From the NCBI GenBank assembly GCA_965213545.1, contig CBDBZL010000002.1, positions 1,860,001 through 1,924,000 on the forward strand: a DNA stretch of 64,000 nt, read 5' to 3'. The translations under genes and the position numbers were made by a program. Positions 19,285 through 28,342 of the stretch are shown here, in pieces. A model generated the notes under the pieces. That model did no database searches, was not told where the DNA came from, and saw nothing but the letters and a program-made list of their open reading frames with translations. Origin of the DNA: CBDBZL01 sp965213545. Lineage in GTDB: Bacteria; Pseudomonadota; Alphaproteobacteria; Sphingomonadales; Sphingomonadaceae. How positions within the stretch are numbered: position 1 is the first letter of the stretch; every line of letters begins with the position of its first letter.

Positions 19285-20460
19285 ATGCTCGAAGCGCTGG
19301 AACAACAATCGCCCGACGTGCTGCTCGCGCTTATCAAGCAGTACGAGGCAGACGAGCGGACGGACAAGATCGACCTGGGTGTTGGCGTCTATCGGACCGT
19401 TGACGGCACAACTCCGGTTTTTGCGGCGGTCAAGAAGGCGGAGGCGCGGCTGGTCGCCGAGCAGGAGAGCAAGGCCTATATCGGGCCTGAGGGCGATATG
19501 GGCTTCGTCCATGCGCTGATGCCGCTGGTGTTCGGACCGCATCCGGCGCGTGGCGGGCGGGTCGAGGGGATGCAGACGCCAGGCGGCACGGGCGCGGTGC
19601 GCCTGGCGGCGGCGCTGGTGCAACGCGCGGGCGGCAAGCGCGTGCTTCTCGGAACGCCGAGCTGGCCCAATCACGCGCAGATCCTTCACGATCTCTCGCT
19701 CGAGCCGATCGCGTTCGATCACGCGTCGCGTCGTGGCAGCGCGGACATGGACGCTCTACGCGCCGCGCTGACCGACGCGAACGAAGGCGATGCCATCCTG
19801 CTGCATGGCTGCTGCCACAATCCTACCGGGATCAGCTACACCGCCTCGCAATGGGACGAGATCGCCTCATTGCTGGCGGCACGCGGCGTGCTGCCAATCA
19901 TCGACCTTGCCTATCACGGGCTCGGCGAGGGGTTGGAGGAAGATGCATTCGGTGTGCGCACGGTGCTCGATCACGCTCCCCGCGCGCTTGTTGCCTATAG
20001 CTGCGACAAGAATTTCGGCCTTTACCGCGACCGGGTCGGAGCGCTCTACATGTTGGGACAAGATAGCGCGGAAATCTCGCGGATCGTCTCCAACGCGCAT
20101 GCAATCGCCCGCGCGACCTGGTCGATGCCGCCCGATCACGGCGCGGCGGTGGTGCGCATGGTGCTGCGTGACGAGGGCCTCACCGAATTGTGGCGGGCCG
20201 AAATGTCGGCGATGCGTGAGCGTATGGGCGATGTGCGCGCCCGGTTGGCGGCAGCCAAGGTGGCGGGCAGTGTCGATCTGGAGCCGCTCGCCCGCCAAGA
20301 GGGGATGTTCTCAGTGCTGCCTTTGTCGAAGGAGCAGATCGCGGCGATGCGCGAGGGGCATGGCGTATACATGGCAGGGTCGGGGCGGATCAATGTCGCT
20401 GGCCTACACGATGGCAATATCGACCGCTTTCTCGAAGCGCTCGCCGAGGTGTCCGATTAG
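19285..20460 (+). CDS. Aromatic amino acid aminotransferase (class I)
   Basis: A 391-residue cytoplasmic PLP enzyme starting at ATG 19285, giving the family-typical N-terminus DVLLALIKQYEADERTDKIDLGVGVYR. It has the aspartate/aromatic aminotransferase subgroup features: GPEGDMGF, TPGGTGAVRLAA, LHGCCHNPTG, IDLAYHGLGEG and the Schiff-base lysine in SCDKNFGLYRDRVG, where other members read SFSKNFGLYGERVG. It probably transaminates tyrosine or phenylalanine, or aspartate, with 2-oxoglutarate. It is monocistronic as far as can be seen. Confidence 0.9.
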   Translation: MLEALEQQSPDVLLALIKQYEADERTDKIDLGVGVYRTVDGTTPVFAAVKKAEARLVAEQESKAYIGPEGDMGFVHALMPLVFGPHPARGGRVEGMQTPGGTGAVRLAAALVQRAGGKRVLLGTPSWPNHAQILHDLSLEPIAFDHASRRGSADMDALRAALTDANEGDAILLHGCCHNPTGISYTASQWDEIASLLAARGVLPIIDLAYHGLGEGLEEDAFGVRTVLDHAPRALVAYSCDKNFGLYRDRVGALYMLGQDSAEISRIVSNAHAIARATWSMPPDHGAAVVRMVLRDEGLTELWRAEMSAMRERMGDVRARLAAAKVAGSVDLEPLARQEGMFSVLPLSKEQIAAMREGHGVYMAGSGRINVAGLHDGNIDRFLEALAEVSD

Positions 20461-20544
20461 GTTCGATCGCCAGCCGACCGATCCAAGCAGATCTTACGTA
20501 TTTTCCGTCACGCCCATTCGGAACCGCGGGTGGTGCTGATCCAA

Positions 20545-20675
20545 GTGCGATAGCCGCGTCAGTGATCGGCGGCCCTGGGCAGCGCGGGTATCTCTGCGGA
20601 TGCAGGACTGGGCTGACCTCAAGTCATTACGCGCCGCATCCTGCGCATATCGCTCGACGTGCGATAGGCGCGTCA
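20545..20675. repeat. Imperfect 17-base direct repeat
   Basis: GTGCGATAGCCGCGTCA at 20545-20561 and GTGCGATAGGCGCGTCA at 20659-20675 differ at one base and are in direct orientation, 114 bases apart. The second copy covers the stop codon of ribE. The interval between them has no recognisable gene. This may be a footprint of a duplication or excised element, or simply chance. Confidence 0.4.
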
Positions 20676-21293
20676 TCCAGCCCGCAGGCTCTCCATTCGC
20701 TGGAGGTAGCGTGCCACCGTATCGACCTCGAGATTGACCTCGCTCCCCTCGCGCAGTCCGCCCAGCGTCGTCATTTCGGCGGTGTGGGGAATAATGTTGA
20801 GGTGGGCATGGACCGTGCCGCCGGGTTGGTCGGCGACATCATTGACGGTCAGGGATACCCCATCGATAGCAACCGAACCCTTGGCCGCAAGGAACGATGC
20901 GAGCGGGGCCGGAGCTTCTATTACCAGCCGCATCGAACCACCCTCTGGTTGCTGGTCGACGACGCGGCCCACCGCATCAATATGGCCCGAAACAATATGG
21001 CCGCCCATCTCGTCACCCAAGCGCAGCGAGCGTTCCAGGTTGAGCCGGGTGCCGCCGGTCCACATGTCTTGCGCCGTGCGCGACACGGTTTCAGCCGACA
21101 CGTCCGCGTCGAACCATGAGCGGCCCGTTGCGCCGCCCTTGCCGGTGACCGTCAGACATACGCCGGCACATGCGATCGAAGCACCAATGGCGATATCGGC
21201 AGGATCATAGGGACAGGCGATGCGGACATGACGGTCGCCGCGGTCCTCGACCTGTTCGATACTGCCGATCGCACTGACGATTCCGGTAAACAC
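20673..21293 (-). CDS. ribE: Riboflavin synthase alpha chain
   Basis: A 206-residue enzyme that dismutates two 6,7-dimethyl-8-ribityllumazine molecules to riboflavin. The two lumazine-binding repeats are visible: MFTGIVSAIGSIEQ...GVCLTV in the first half and MGGHIVSGHIDAVGRV...GVSLTVNDV in the second. The GTG start at 21293 directly follows the stop codon of ribD, so the two are cotranscribed. The order sco1-like, ykgJ-like, ygjP-like, hypothetical, ribD, ribE forms a leftward string with short gaps or overlaps. Confidence 0.95.
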   Translation of the reverse strand: MFTGIVSAIGSIEQVEDRGDRHVRIACPYDPADIAIGASIACAGVCLTVTGKGGATGRSWFDADVSAETVSRTAQDMWTGGTRLNLERSLRLGDEMGGHIVSGHIDAVGRVVDQQPEGGSMRLVIEAPAPLASFLAAKGSVAIDGVSLTVNDVADQPGGTVHAHLNIIPHTAEMTTLGGLREGSEVNLEVDTVARYLQRMESLRAG

Positions 21294-22280
21294 TCAGTTC
21301 CTTTCGCTGGCGGCCGGCATGTAGACTTCGAGTGTGTCGCTGCCAAGCTGGCGCCTGTCATCGAGTTGCCAGCGATTGTCATGCGCTCCTGCCAGCGCGG
21401 CGTAGATGCTCTGGTCCAGCGCCGGTCGTCCACCGCCGATGAGGATCGGAGCGCGATAGAGCAGCACGCGGTCGACCAGCCGTGCGGCGAGAAAGGCCGA
21501 GGCGGTTGCGGCGCCGCCCTCGATCAGCAGCTCCTGCATGTCACCAAGCTCGAACACCCCGCCCGGTTCGGCAAGCGCGCGCCAGCCGGGTGGGGCGGTG
21601 CCGCGCGTAAGGACGAACCGCTGCGGGCTGCGCGCCTCCAGACCTTCAAGCCGGACATCGAGGCGGGGATCATCCGCGCGCAGCGTTCCCCCGCCAACCA
21701 CAATGCCGTCCACTCGGGCGCGTTCGCGATGCGTATGTGCGCGGGCAGCCTCTCTTGTGATCCACATGCTTTCCCCCGTTGCAGTGGCGATACAGCCGTC
21801 GAGCGAGGTTGCGAGTTTGAGAGTGATGCGGGGGCGGCCGAAGCGGTTGCGGGTAAGGTAGCCGACGAGTGACCTAGAACAGGCGCGGTCATGCGCAAGT
21901 TCCACCGCTATGCCGGCCTGTTGCAAACGCGCGATGCCTTGCCCGTGCGTGCGGGTGTCGGGATCGGCAACTCCGATGACCACGCGCGCAAGCTTCGAGT
22001 TTGCCACCAGCTCGGCGCAGGCGGGGCCCCGGGGCGAACGATGCGCGCAGGGTTCCAAAGTGACATAGAGGGTCGCGCCGTGCGCTTTGTCCCCGGCCTG
22101 ATCGAGCGCGACGGCTTCGGCATGCGGCCGTCCGCCCGGCGCCGTCCACCCGCGACCGACAACGATGCCTTGTGCCACGATGAGGGCCGCCACCGGCGGG
22201 TTGGGGCGGCTGAGCGGGCGGGCACGCTCGGCCAGCGTCGCCGCCGCAGCGAGCCAGCGTCTATCTTCGCTAGCGATCAC
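21294..22280 (-). CDS. ribD: Bifunctional riboflavin biosynthesis deaminase/reductase RibD
   Basis: About 328 residues from GTG 22280. The N-terminal cytidine-deaminase-like domain has the zinc motifs PHAEAVAL (HAE) and TLEPCAHRSPRGPACAELV (PCxxxGxxxxC-like). The C-terminal domain is the 5-amino-6-(5-phosphoribosylamino)uracil reductase (PRITLKLATSLDGCIA, DGIVVGGGTLRADDP, ELLIEGGA). It catalyses two consecutive steps from the GTP-derived pyrimidine. An upstream in-frame start at 22376 would overlap the preceding gene by over 100 bases, so the shorter start is preferred; it still overlaps that gene by 11 bases. It is coupled to ribE downstream. Confidence 0.93.
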   Translation of the reverse strand: MIASEDRRWLAAAATLAERARPLSRPNPPVAALIVAQGIVVGRGWTAPGGRPHAEAVALDQAGDKAHGATLYVTLEPCAHRSPRGPACAELVANSKLARVVIGVADPDTRTHGQGIARLQQAGIAVELAHDRACSRSLVGYLTRNRFGRPRITLKLATSLDGCIATATGESMWITREAARAHTHRERARVDGIVVGGGTLRADDPRLDVRLEGLEARSPQRFVLTRGTAPPGWRALAEPGGVFELGDMQELLIEGGAATASAFLAARLVDRVLLYRAPILIGGGRPALDQSIYAALAGAHDNRWQLDDRRQLGSDTLEVYMPAASERN

Positions 22281-22698
22281 CCGCGCCGGGCTTGGCCTTG
22301 CCCCCCGCAGCCTCCTCTGCCGCGCGTTCGGCTTCGAGCTGCGCGTCGATTGCATCCACGTCGATGAAGGTGGCACGGCCCAGCGTGCGATAGAGCTCCT
22401 TGCGGACCTCCTCGCGCTTCGCGAGCAACGCCGCGCGCTCGTCCTTGCGAGCCTGGTTCTCCAGGTTTGAAGTGACGATCTCCTCGCGCGTGCGATCGGG
22501 GGCCCAAGACGTGATATAGGTCACTTCGGGCCGCACGGGTTCACCGCGCTTGGTCTCGGGGATGAACACGCTGAAGATCGCTGCGGTTGCGGCGAACGCC
22601 ACCCCCACCACCAGCCAGCGGTGCGGATTGGGCTGGCTCCAGGTATCGGCGAAGTCGGTGACCGCGCGCTTGGGCGATATGTTGCGCCAGAAGCTCAT
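22270..22698 (-). CDS. Small single-span membrane protein, unknown function
   Basis: A 142-residue protein from ATG 22698. After an N-terminal cytoplasmic-looking segment (FWRNISPKRAVTDF) there is one hydrophobic helix (WLVVGVAFAATAAIFSVFI, about residues 28-46), then a charged helical C-terminal part rich in E, R and A (LENQARKDERAALLAKREEV) that could form a coiled coil. I do not recognise a named family, although proteins like this are common next to metallopeptidase genes in sphingomonads. It lies between the ygjP-like gene and ribD and overlaps the ribD start by 11 bases. Confidence 0.7.
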   Translation of the reverse strand: MSFWRNISPKRAVTDFADTWSQPNPHRWLVVGVAFAATAAIFSVFIPETKRGEPVRPEVTYITSWAPDRTREEIVTSNLENQARKDERAALLAKREEVRKELYRTLGRATFIDVDAIDAQLEAERAAEEAAGGKAKPGAGDR

Positions 22699-22784
22699 CG
22701 CTGGGATGTAGGGCGCGGCCTGCGTGAACGCCAGCCCCCTTCCGAAGACGACGCTCTCCCAAAGCGCGATGATAGCCCCCGCCG

Positions 22785-23519
22785 TCAGCCGAAGACGGCG
22801 TAAAGCGCGCGGCCGTGCTGCCGCAGCCACGCATCGGCGCCGGCGATGTCGCCCTCGAATATCCGTGCAAGCTGGTCGTGGAAGTGGCGCGAATGATCGA
22901 AATGGGCGAAATGAGAGACTTCATGCGCCACGACCGAGCGGCGCACCTCGTCGGGCGCCATCGCCAATCGCCAGTTGATCCGCACCACCCGCGCACCATT
23001 GCGGCCGACCGCGCAGCTGCCCCAGCGCCGCTGCGCGTTCGACAGCTTGAGCGTGGCGGGCGGCTCACCGGCATGTGTGCAGTAATATGCGAGATCGGCG
23101 GTACAGAGCCGCAGCGCTTCGTCCTGGAGCCAACGGCGGACGCGCGGACCAAGACCGGCAGCCGGACCACCGCATAAGAGCCGATCACCCTCGAGACGGG
23201 GGCAACGGGGGTTTGCTTCAGACCAATCAATCGCCAAATCGCGACCCCGAAACGGGACCGAACCACCGGGAGTAACGGGCTTGACCTTGGGGATCCTGGC
23301 TAGCTCGGCAGCCAGCCAGTCGGCGCGCGATCTGGCAAAGGCCAGCGCATGGGCGGTGCCGCACCCTTGCGGCAAGGTGATACGCACCTCGCGGCCATCG
23401 GCGGACAAGCGCATGGTCAGCCGCCGCGCCCGGGGATGACGGCGGATGGCGATCGGAAGGCTCGTGGTGCCGCATTCGACCCGCGGTTCGGCGAACTCGC
23501 GACGCAGCCAGTCGATCAT
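22785..23519 (-). CDS. YgjP-like (DUF45, M48-related) zinc metallopeptidase
   Basis: A 244-residue cytoplasmic protein of the YgjP/DUF45 family. The zinc-binding motif HExxH is seen in VVAHEVSHFAHFDHSRHFHDQL near residue 195, with the downstream histidine pair, and the preceding family signature NAQRRWGSCAVGR...INWRL is intact. An N-terminal beta-rich part (RRHPRARRLTMRLSADGREVRITLP) is typical. Its ATG overlaps the stop of the YkgJ-like gene by four bases. Members are predicted metal-dependent hydrolases of uncertain substrate. Confidence 0.88.
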   Translation of the reverse strand: MIDWLRREFAEPRVECGTTSLPIAIRRHPRARRLTMRLSADGREVRITLPQGCGTAHALAFARSRADWLAAELARIPKVKPVTPGGSVPFRGRDLAIDWSEANPRCPRLEGDRLLCGGPAAGLGPRVRRWLQDEALRLCTADLAYYCTHAGEPPATLKLSNAQRRWGSCAVGRNGARVVRINWRLAMAPDEVRRSVVAHEVSHFAHFDHSRHFHDQLARIFEGDIAGADAWLRQHGRALYAVFG

Positions 23520-24001
23520 TCCGCCCCTTCGTGCGCCTCAACCGGCGCGGATGGTTGGTGTAGCGGGTCCCAGTCGGCCAGGTGATGTTCGAGCGGTCCT
23601 GCCATGGTTTCGCTAATGCAACGTCCGGCAACGCTGATTCCCGCCGCGATCATCGCCTCCTTGCTCCCCGCGATCAGCGGATGCCAATCGGCCAACGGTT
23701 CGTCGTCGGCTCGCAGGCGATAGGCGCATGTCGCAGGAAGCCATGCGACCTGGCGAACCAGCGCCGGTGTCAGGCGCAGGCAATCAGGAACGAAGGCACG
23801 GCGGTGGCGATAGTCGCCGCAGCGCCCGCTGCTCGTATCGAGCAGGCGGCAGGCGACATTGGTCTCGATGACCTCGCCGGTGTCCTCATCTTCCAGCTTG
23901 TGCAGGCAGCACCGGCCGCACCCATCGCACAGCGCTTCCCACTCCGTGCGGTTCAGTGCCTCCAGCGGCAGTTCCCAGAAGCGCCGCCTCAGCTCACCCA
24001 T
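23516..24001 (-). CDS. YkgJ/UPF0260-family cysteine cluster protein
   Basis: A 161-residue protein from ATG 24001, chosen because it gives the family N-terminus (FWELPLEALNRTEWEALCDGCGRCC). Conserved cysteines C25, C28, C31 and C32 followed by CRLLD, CGDY and DCLRL form the CxxCxxCC-type putative zinc- or iron-chelating cluster of the UPF0260/YcgN group. It overlaps the SCO1-like gene by 13 bases and the YgjP-like gene by four. The molecular role of the family is not established. Confidence 0.88.
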   Translation of the reverse strand: MGELRRRFWELPLEALNRTEWEALCDGCGRCCLHKLEDEDTGEVIETNVACRLLDTSSGRCGDYRHRRAFVPDCLRLTPALVRQVAWLPATCAYRLRADDEPLADWHPLIAGSKEAMIAAGISVAGRCISETMAGPLEHHLADWDPLHQPSAPVEAHEGAE

Positions 24002-24609
24002 TTCGCCAGTTCCTCTGCCACCGCCTCGCCGCTGGTCTCGACGGGAAGCAGCGCCACGGGTTCGCCGTCGCGGCCCATCAGATAGGCAGCGCGGCTGTGA
24101 TCCATCAGGTAGCCCGCGCCCTCGCCGCCATCCTCCCCCTTCGCGTAATAGACCGAGAACGCCTTGGCGGCGGCATCGATCTGTTCCTGCGTTCCGGTCA
24201 GACCCAACAGTTCCTTGCCGAAATTGCCGGTGAATTCGCCGATGACCTTCGGCGTATCGCGCGCGGGATCGATGGTGACGAAGATCGGCTGGACCTGCGC
24301 TGCCAGCTCGGGCTGGACGCTGGCGAACTGCCGGTACCCCTGCATCATTCGCTGAACATCGAACGGGCAGATGTCGGGGCAATAGGCATAGCCGAAATAG
24401 ACGATCCGCCAGCGCCCGTCGAAATCGGACCAGCGCACCGTTTTCCCCGTCGCATCGACCAGCTCGAACGGTCCGCCGATTGCTGCACCGGCGAGCGGAG
24501 GGGGCTGTGTGGGGACATCGCTGCTCCCGCATGCTGCGACGAGGGCAGCAGCGAGCAGGACAAAAGCAAAGCGCGGACGGGCCAAAGCATGCATGACAGA
24601 AGCGTTCAT
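23989..24609 (-). CDS. SCO1/SenC-family copper chaperone lipoprotein
   Basis: A 206-residue protein with a lipoprotein signal peptide (VLLAAALVAAC, lipobox VAAC). The thioredoxin-like SCO domain has the copper-binding CPDIC motif (FGYAYCPDICPFDVQRMM) and the third ligand histidine in LMDHSRAAYLM. SCO proteins deliver copper to the CuA site of cytochrome c oxidase or act as thiol-disulfide reductants. It is first in the leftward string that continues through ribE. Confidence 0.93.
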   Translation of the reverse strand: MNASVMHALARPRFAFVLLAAALVAACGSSDVPTQPPPLAGAAIGGPFELVDATGKTVRWSDFDGRWRIVYFGYAYCPDICPFDVQRMMQGYRQFASVQPELAAQVQPIFVTIDPARDTPKVIGEFTGNFGKELLGLTGTQEQIDAAAKAFSVYYAKGEDGGEGAGYLMDHSRAAYLMGRDGEPVALLPVETSGEAVAEELAKWVS

Positions 24610-24712
24610 GGTCTGCTAAGTCGCCCCGGACAAGGGCAGCGGGCGATTTTGGTTGCCATCGCCTCGTCTTTTGGTTGCGCTCCGTGCTTCAGCTTTCGGG
24701 AGAAGGTCTCAA

Positions 24713-25330
24713 GTGACCACTTCGATCCGCTTCGTCCTCTCATGCAAGCTTGTTTTGCTGATGCTGATATCGGCGGCGCCAGTTTCGGCCCAGATGTTCT
24801 CCGATGGCTATACCTTTCTCAAGGCGGTCGAGGACAAGGACGGTACGGTGGTGACCCAGATGCTCGAGGCGCCAGGGTCCACGGTGATCAACGCGCGCGA
24901 CCTGACTTCGGGCGAGACCGCGCTTCATCTGGTGACGCAGCGGCGCGACCTGACCTGGATCCGCTTTTTGACCCAGCGCGGCGCTAATCCCAATATCCGC
25001 GATCGCAACGGCGTCACCCCGCTGATGAAGGCGGTGCGCCTGGGGTTCGACGAGGGGGTGGCGGCTCTGGTCACCGCGGGTGCCTCGATAAATATCGGTA
25101 ATGATACCGGAGAGACGCCATTGATCTCGGCGGTGCACAAGCGAGACACCGCCCTGATGCGCATTCTGCTCGAGGCGGGGGCGGATGCCGACAGACGCGA
25201 CAATTCGGGTCGTTCGGCACGCGACTATGCCGGGCTTGCGGGCGGCGCGATGGCAGAGACGATCGAGCGCTATGCGCAGGACGGGCCCGGCGCCGCTGTT
25301 GCCGACGTCTACGGGCCGAGCCTGCCATGA
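24713..25330 (+). CDS. Exported ankyrin-repeat protein
   Basis: About 205 residues from GTG 24713, preceded by AGAAGG. A signal peptide (LVLLMLISAAPVSAQ) is followed by four ankyrin repeats (about residues 50-185), each recognisable by G-T-L and GA-N/D elements: SGETALHLVTQRRDL, NGVTPLMKAVRLGF, TGETPLISAVHKRD, SGRSARDYAGL. It likely mediates protein contacts in the periplasm. The stop overlaps the start of the coq9-like gene by four bases, an association seen in other sphingomonads, though no functional link is known. Confidence 0.88.
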   Translation: MTTSIRFVLSCKLVLLMLISAAPVSAQMFSDGYTFLKAVEDKDGTVVTQMLEAPGSTVINARDLTSGETALHLVTQRRDLTWIRFLTQRGANPNIRDRNGVTPLMKAVRLGFDEGVAALVTAGASINIGNDTGETPLISAVHKRDTALMRILLEAGADADRRDNSGRSARDYAGLAGGAMAETIERYAQDGPGAAVADVYGPSLP

Positions 25331-26079
25331 GCATCGGGCCTAGCGACATCGAGGCGACCGGTGCCGTGCCTCCGCGGTCAACCGATCCCGGTTTCGCTGA
25401 GCCCGACACGATGCCCGCGCCACCGGAAAATCTGGCCGAAGCGACGCTCGACGAGCTTCGCCTGGCATTAGCGCCCGATATCGCGATGAGCGCAGTCTTC
25501 GATGGGTGGAACGACACGGCGCTCACGCAAGCGGCACGAACTGCTCAAGTCGACCCGGCGGTGGCCCGGCTTGCCTTTCCCGGCGGGGCGATGGACATGA
25601 TCGAGGCGTGGATCGAGGCGGTCGATCAGGACATGCGCGCCGAGTTTGCCGACGGCCGTCTTGCCCTGATGCCGATCCGCGAGCGGATTCGGACGCTGGT
25701 CTGGTTCCGCCTGGAGCATGCTTTGGGGCTGGAGGAAGGATTGTCGCGCGCATTGGCGACCCAGGCAATGCCGCAAAACCTTGCTCGTTCATTGCGGATC
25801 GGCTGGCGAACTTCCGATGCGATGTGGCGGCTCGCGGGCGATCAGGCGACCGACTACAACCATTATACCAAACGCGCGATCCTGGCTTCTCTCTACGGCG
25901 CGACGCTGGCGGTATTCGTCGCCGATGAGACTCCCGACAAAAGCGAAACGCGGGCCTTCCTCAACCGCCGGATCGAGGGCGTGATGCGGTTCGAAAGGAT
26001 CAAGGCGCAGCTTTTCGCCGGGCGCGAAAGCTTTGAGGTGATGCGCTTTTTGGGACGATTGCGCTACCCGCGCGGCTGA
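25327..26079 (+). CDS. COQ9-family protein
   Basis: A 250-residue protein. After a low-complexity N-terminus, residues about 40-240 fit the COQ9 domain, with the TetR-like helices (ALTQAARTAQVDPAVARLAFPGGAMDMIEAWIEAVD) and the C-terminal block DAMWRLAGDQATDYNHYTKRAIL that is highly characteristic. COQ9 binds lipids and presents ubiquinone precursors to COQ7 hydroxylase. It is translationally coupled to the ankyrin-repeat gene through an ATGA overlap. Confidence 0.92.
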   Translation: MSIGPSDIEATGAVPPRSTDPGFAEPDTMPAPPENLAEATLDELRLALAPDIAMSAVFDGWNDTALTQAARTAQVDPAVARLAFPGGAMDMIEAWIEAVDQDMRAEFADGRLALMPIRERIRTLVWFRLEHALGLEEGLSRALATQAMPQNLARSLRIGWRTSDAMWRLAGDQATDYNHYTKRAILASLYGATLAVFVADETPDKSETRAFLNRRIEGVMRFERIKAQLFAGRESFEVMRFLGRLRYPRG

Positions 26080-26104
26080 TTGCCATCCTCTTGGCAGGGA
26101 CTTG

Positions 26105-26123
26105 TTGCGAACCACTTGCATAA
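26105..26123. promoter_or_regulatory. Candidate Fur-type iron box upstream of feoAB
   Basis: TTGCGAACCACTTGCATAA lies about 28 bases before the feoA start and contains an imperfect dyad (GCGAA-CCA-CTTGC) resembling alphaproteobacterial Fur sites. Iron-dependent repression of feoAB by Fur is established in many bacteria; the match here is by eye only. Confidence 0.4.
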
Positions 26124-26150
26124 ACGCGATCCATCTGCCACCGGCAGACC

Positions 26151-26402
26151 ATGCGCCAAACCATGTCACTCGATGCGCTTCCCAAGGGATGCGATGCCGA
26201 GATCGTCTCGGTCGACTGGACCGCATTGGCGCCTGCCGAAGGCAAGCGCCTGCGGGCCTTGGGGTTCGATGAGGGAACCACGATCAGCATCGCCCACCGG
26301 GGCATCTTTCTGGGCCGCGACCCGCTGGCTTTGAAGCTCGGACGGACCACCATCGCCGTGCGCCGCACTCACGCTCGCGCGGTGACGGTCACGGCTGCTT
26401 GA
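26151..26402 (+). CDS. feoA: Ferrous iron transport protein A
   Basis: An 83-residue SH3-like FeoA protein: DALPKGCDAEIVSVD, then the family core KRLRALGFDEGTTISIAHRGIFLGRDPLALKLGRTTIAVRRTHARAV. ATG 26151 and ATG 26163 are both possible starts and neither has a strong Shine-Dalgarno sequence. The stop overlaps the TTG start of feoB. FeoA is a cytoplasmic partner needed for FeoB-dependent Fe(II) uptake. Confidence 0.93.
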   Translation: MRQTMSLDALPKGCDAEIVSVDWTALAPAEGKRLRALGFDEGTTISIAHRGIFLGRDPLALKLGRTTIAVRRTHARAVTVTAA

Positions 26403-28258
26403 CGCGCACGCGCACCGCAGCGCTGGTCGGCAATCCCAATTCGGGGAAGAGCGCGCTGTTCAATGCGCTGACCGGTGCACACCAGAAGATTGCCAATTAT
26501 GCCGGCGTCACGGTGGAGCGCAAGGCGGGGCGAATGCTCCTGCCATCGGGCGAACCGGTCACGCTGATCGACCTGCCCGGAGCCTATTCGCTCGATGCCG
26601 CCAGCCCCGACGAGCAGGTTACGCGTGACGTGCTGCTGGGCCAGTTCGACGGCGAAACCACACCCGAAATGCTGGTTCTGGTGCTCGATGCAGCAAACCT
26701 GACGCAGCATCTGGTATTCGCCCAGGAAGTGATCGCGCTTGGCCGGCCCACAATCGTCGCTCTGAACATGATCGATCTGGCCGACCGCGATGGCCTGATG
26801 GTCGACCACGTGGCATTGTCCGAGGCGCTGGGGGTGTCGGTACTCCCCACTGTTGCCGTGCGCCGCAAGGGGCTGGGCGAGCTGACCCGGGCGCTGGGCG
26901 ATCTGGCCGCGCATCGCTCCGCCGAAGCAGAACGCGCGCCGCCGCGTATCGCCGAACTGGGCTTGACCGAACGGCGCCTGGCAGCGCGCAGCATGTCGGA
27001 CGGGGCCATCCTGTCGCGCAGTCCGGGTCATCGGCTGCATTCAAGGCTCGACCGGGTGCTGCTTAATCCATGGGCAGGCCCGGTCATTCTGTTCGGCCTG
27101 CTGTTCGTCATGTTTCAGGCGGTGTTCGCCTGGGCCACGCCCTTCGCGGATGGCATCGACAGTGCGATCACCGGACTGATCGGTCTGGTCGAGGCGGGCA
27201 TGAGCGCCGGACCGGTGCGCGACTTCGTGACCCAAGGCGTGCTCACCGGCGTGGGTTCAGTCATCGTCTTCCTGCCGCAGATCATCATCCTGTTCGCCTT
27301 CATTCTGATAATGGAGCAATCGGGCTACATGGCCCGCGCGGCCTTCCTCATGGACCGGATGATGGCGGGCGTGGGACTGTCGGGACGAAGCTTCATCCCG
27401 CTGCTCTCCAGTTTTGCCTGCGCAATTCCGGGGATCATGGCGACCCGCTCCATCGCCGATTCCGCCGATCGGCTGACCACCATCCTCATCGCGCCGCTGA
27501 TGACCTGCTCGGCGCGCTTGCCTGTCTATGCGGTGATCATTGCCGCCTTCATTCCTGCGACCTCGATTGGGCCGGGGATCGGCCTCCAAGGACTGGTCCT
27601 GTTCGGGCTTTACGTGGCGGGTATTGTAGGCGCGATGGTGGTTGCCATGGTGCTGCGCCGCTCGGTTGCCCGGGGGTCGGGTTCGGGCTTCATCATGGAG
27701 ATGCCGCGCTATCAGTGGCCCACGATGCGTGATCTGGTGATCGGTCTTTGGCACCGGGCATGGGTGTTCATCCGCCGCGCGGGCACGATTATCTTCGCCG
27801 CCACCATCGCGCTGTGGGTGCTGCTGAGCTTTCCCAAGGCCGATCCTGGCGAGAGCCAGGTCGATGCCAGTATCGCCGGCCACATTGCCGGTGGGCTGAG
27901 CGTCGTGCTCGAGCCGATCGGGTTTAATCGCGATATCTCGCTCGCGCTGATCCCGGCGATGGCGGCGCGCGAGGTCGCGGTGTCGGCGCTGGCGACCACG
28001 TACGCTGTCGAGGCGGAGGACGAGGAAGGGGAGGCCGAGGGGCTGATCCCGCAGCTTCAGGCCGGCTGGAGCCTGCCCACCGCGCTGGCCTTCCTCGCCT
28101 GGTTCGTCTTCGCGCCCCAGTGCCTGTCCACCATCGCGGTGACTAGGCGCGAGACCAATTCCTGGCGCTGGCCCATCTTCATGACCGTCTACCTGTTCGC
28201 GCTGGCCTATCTGTTCGCCGGGCTGACATACTGGACGGCGGTGGGGCTGGGCCTGTAG
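26399..28258 (+). CDS. feoB: Ferrous iron transport protein B
   Basis: A 619-residue inner-membrane Fe(II) transporter with an N-terminal GTPase: G1 GNPNSGKS (residues about 11-18), G3 DLPG near 61, G4 NMID near 121. The membrane domain follows with Gate-type segments (YMARAAFLMDRMMAGVGLSGRSFIPLLSSFACAIPGIMATR and a second CSARLPVYAVIIAAF). The TTG start at 26399 overlaps feoA's stop by four bases. It is shorter than the roughly 770 residues of E. coli FeoB, as in many alphaproteobacteria, and no feoC follows. Confidence 0.95.
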   Translation: MTRTRTAALVGNPNSGKSALFNALTGAHQKIANYAGVTVERKAGRMLLPSGEPVTLIDLPGAYSLDAASPDEQVTRDVLLGQFDGETTPEMLVLVLDAANLTQHLVFAQEVIALGRPTIVALNMIDLADRDGLMVDHVALSEALGVSVLPTVAVRRKGLGELTRALGDLAAHRSAEAERAPPRIAELGLTERRLAARSMSDGAILSRSPGHRLHSRLDRVLLNPWAGPVILFGLLFVMFQAVFAWATPFADGIDSAITGLIGLVEAGMSAGPVRDFVTQGVLTGVGSVIVFLPQIIILFAFILIMEQSGYMARAAFLMDRMMAGVGLSGRSFIPLLSSFACAIPGIMATRSIADSADRLTTILIAPLMTCSARLPVYAVIIAAFIPATSIGPGIGLQGLVLFGLYVAGIVGAMVVAMVLRRSVARGSGSGFIMEMPRYQWPTMRDLVIGLWHRAWVFIRRAGTIIFAATIALWVLLSFPKADPGESQVDASIAGHIAGGLSVVLEPIGFNRDISLALIPAMAAREVAVSALATTYAVEAEDEEGEAEGLIPQLQAGWSLPTALAFLAWFVFAPQCLSTIAVTRRETNSWRWPIFMTVYLFALAYLFAGLTYWTAVGLGL

Positions 28259-28342
28259 GCGGCCGCAGCGTGCGGGAAGGGCTGGCGGGCTTGGGCGCGC
28301 TTCGATAGACTCGCCTTGGCTTAACAGGAGGATCGAACGAAG

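Noticed and set aside
20461..20672. FMN riboswitch near the riboflavin genes
   Set aside because: The gap lies downstream of ribE, not upstream of a start codon, and no RFN-type conserved sequence is seen.
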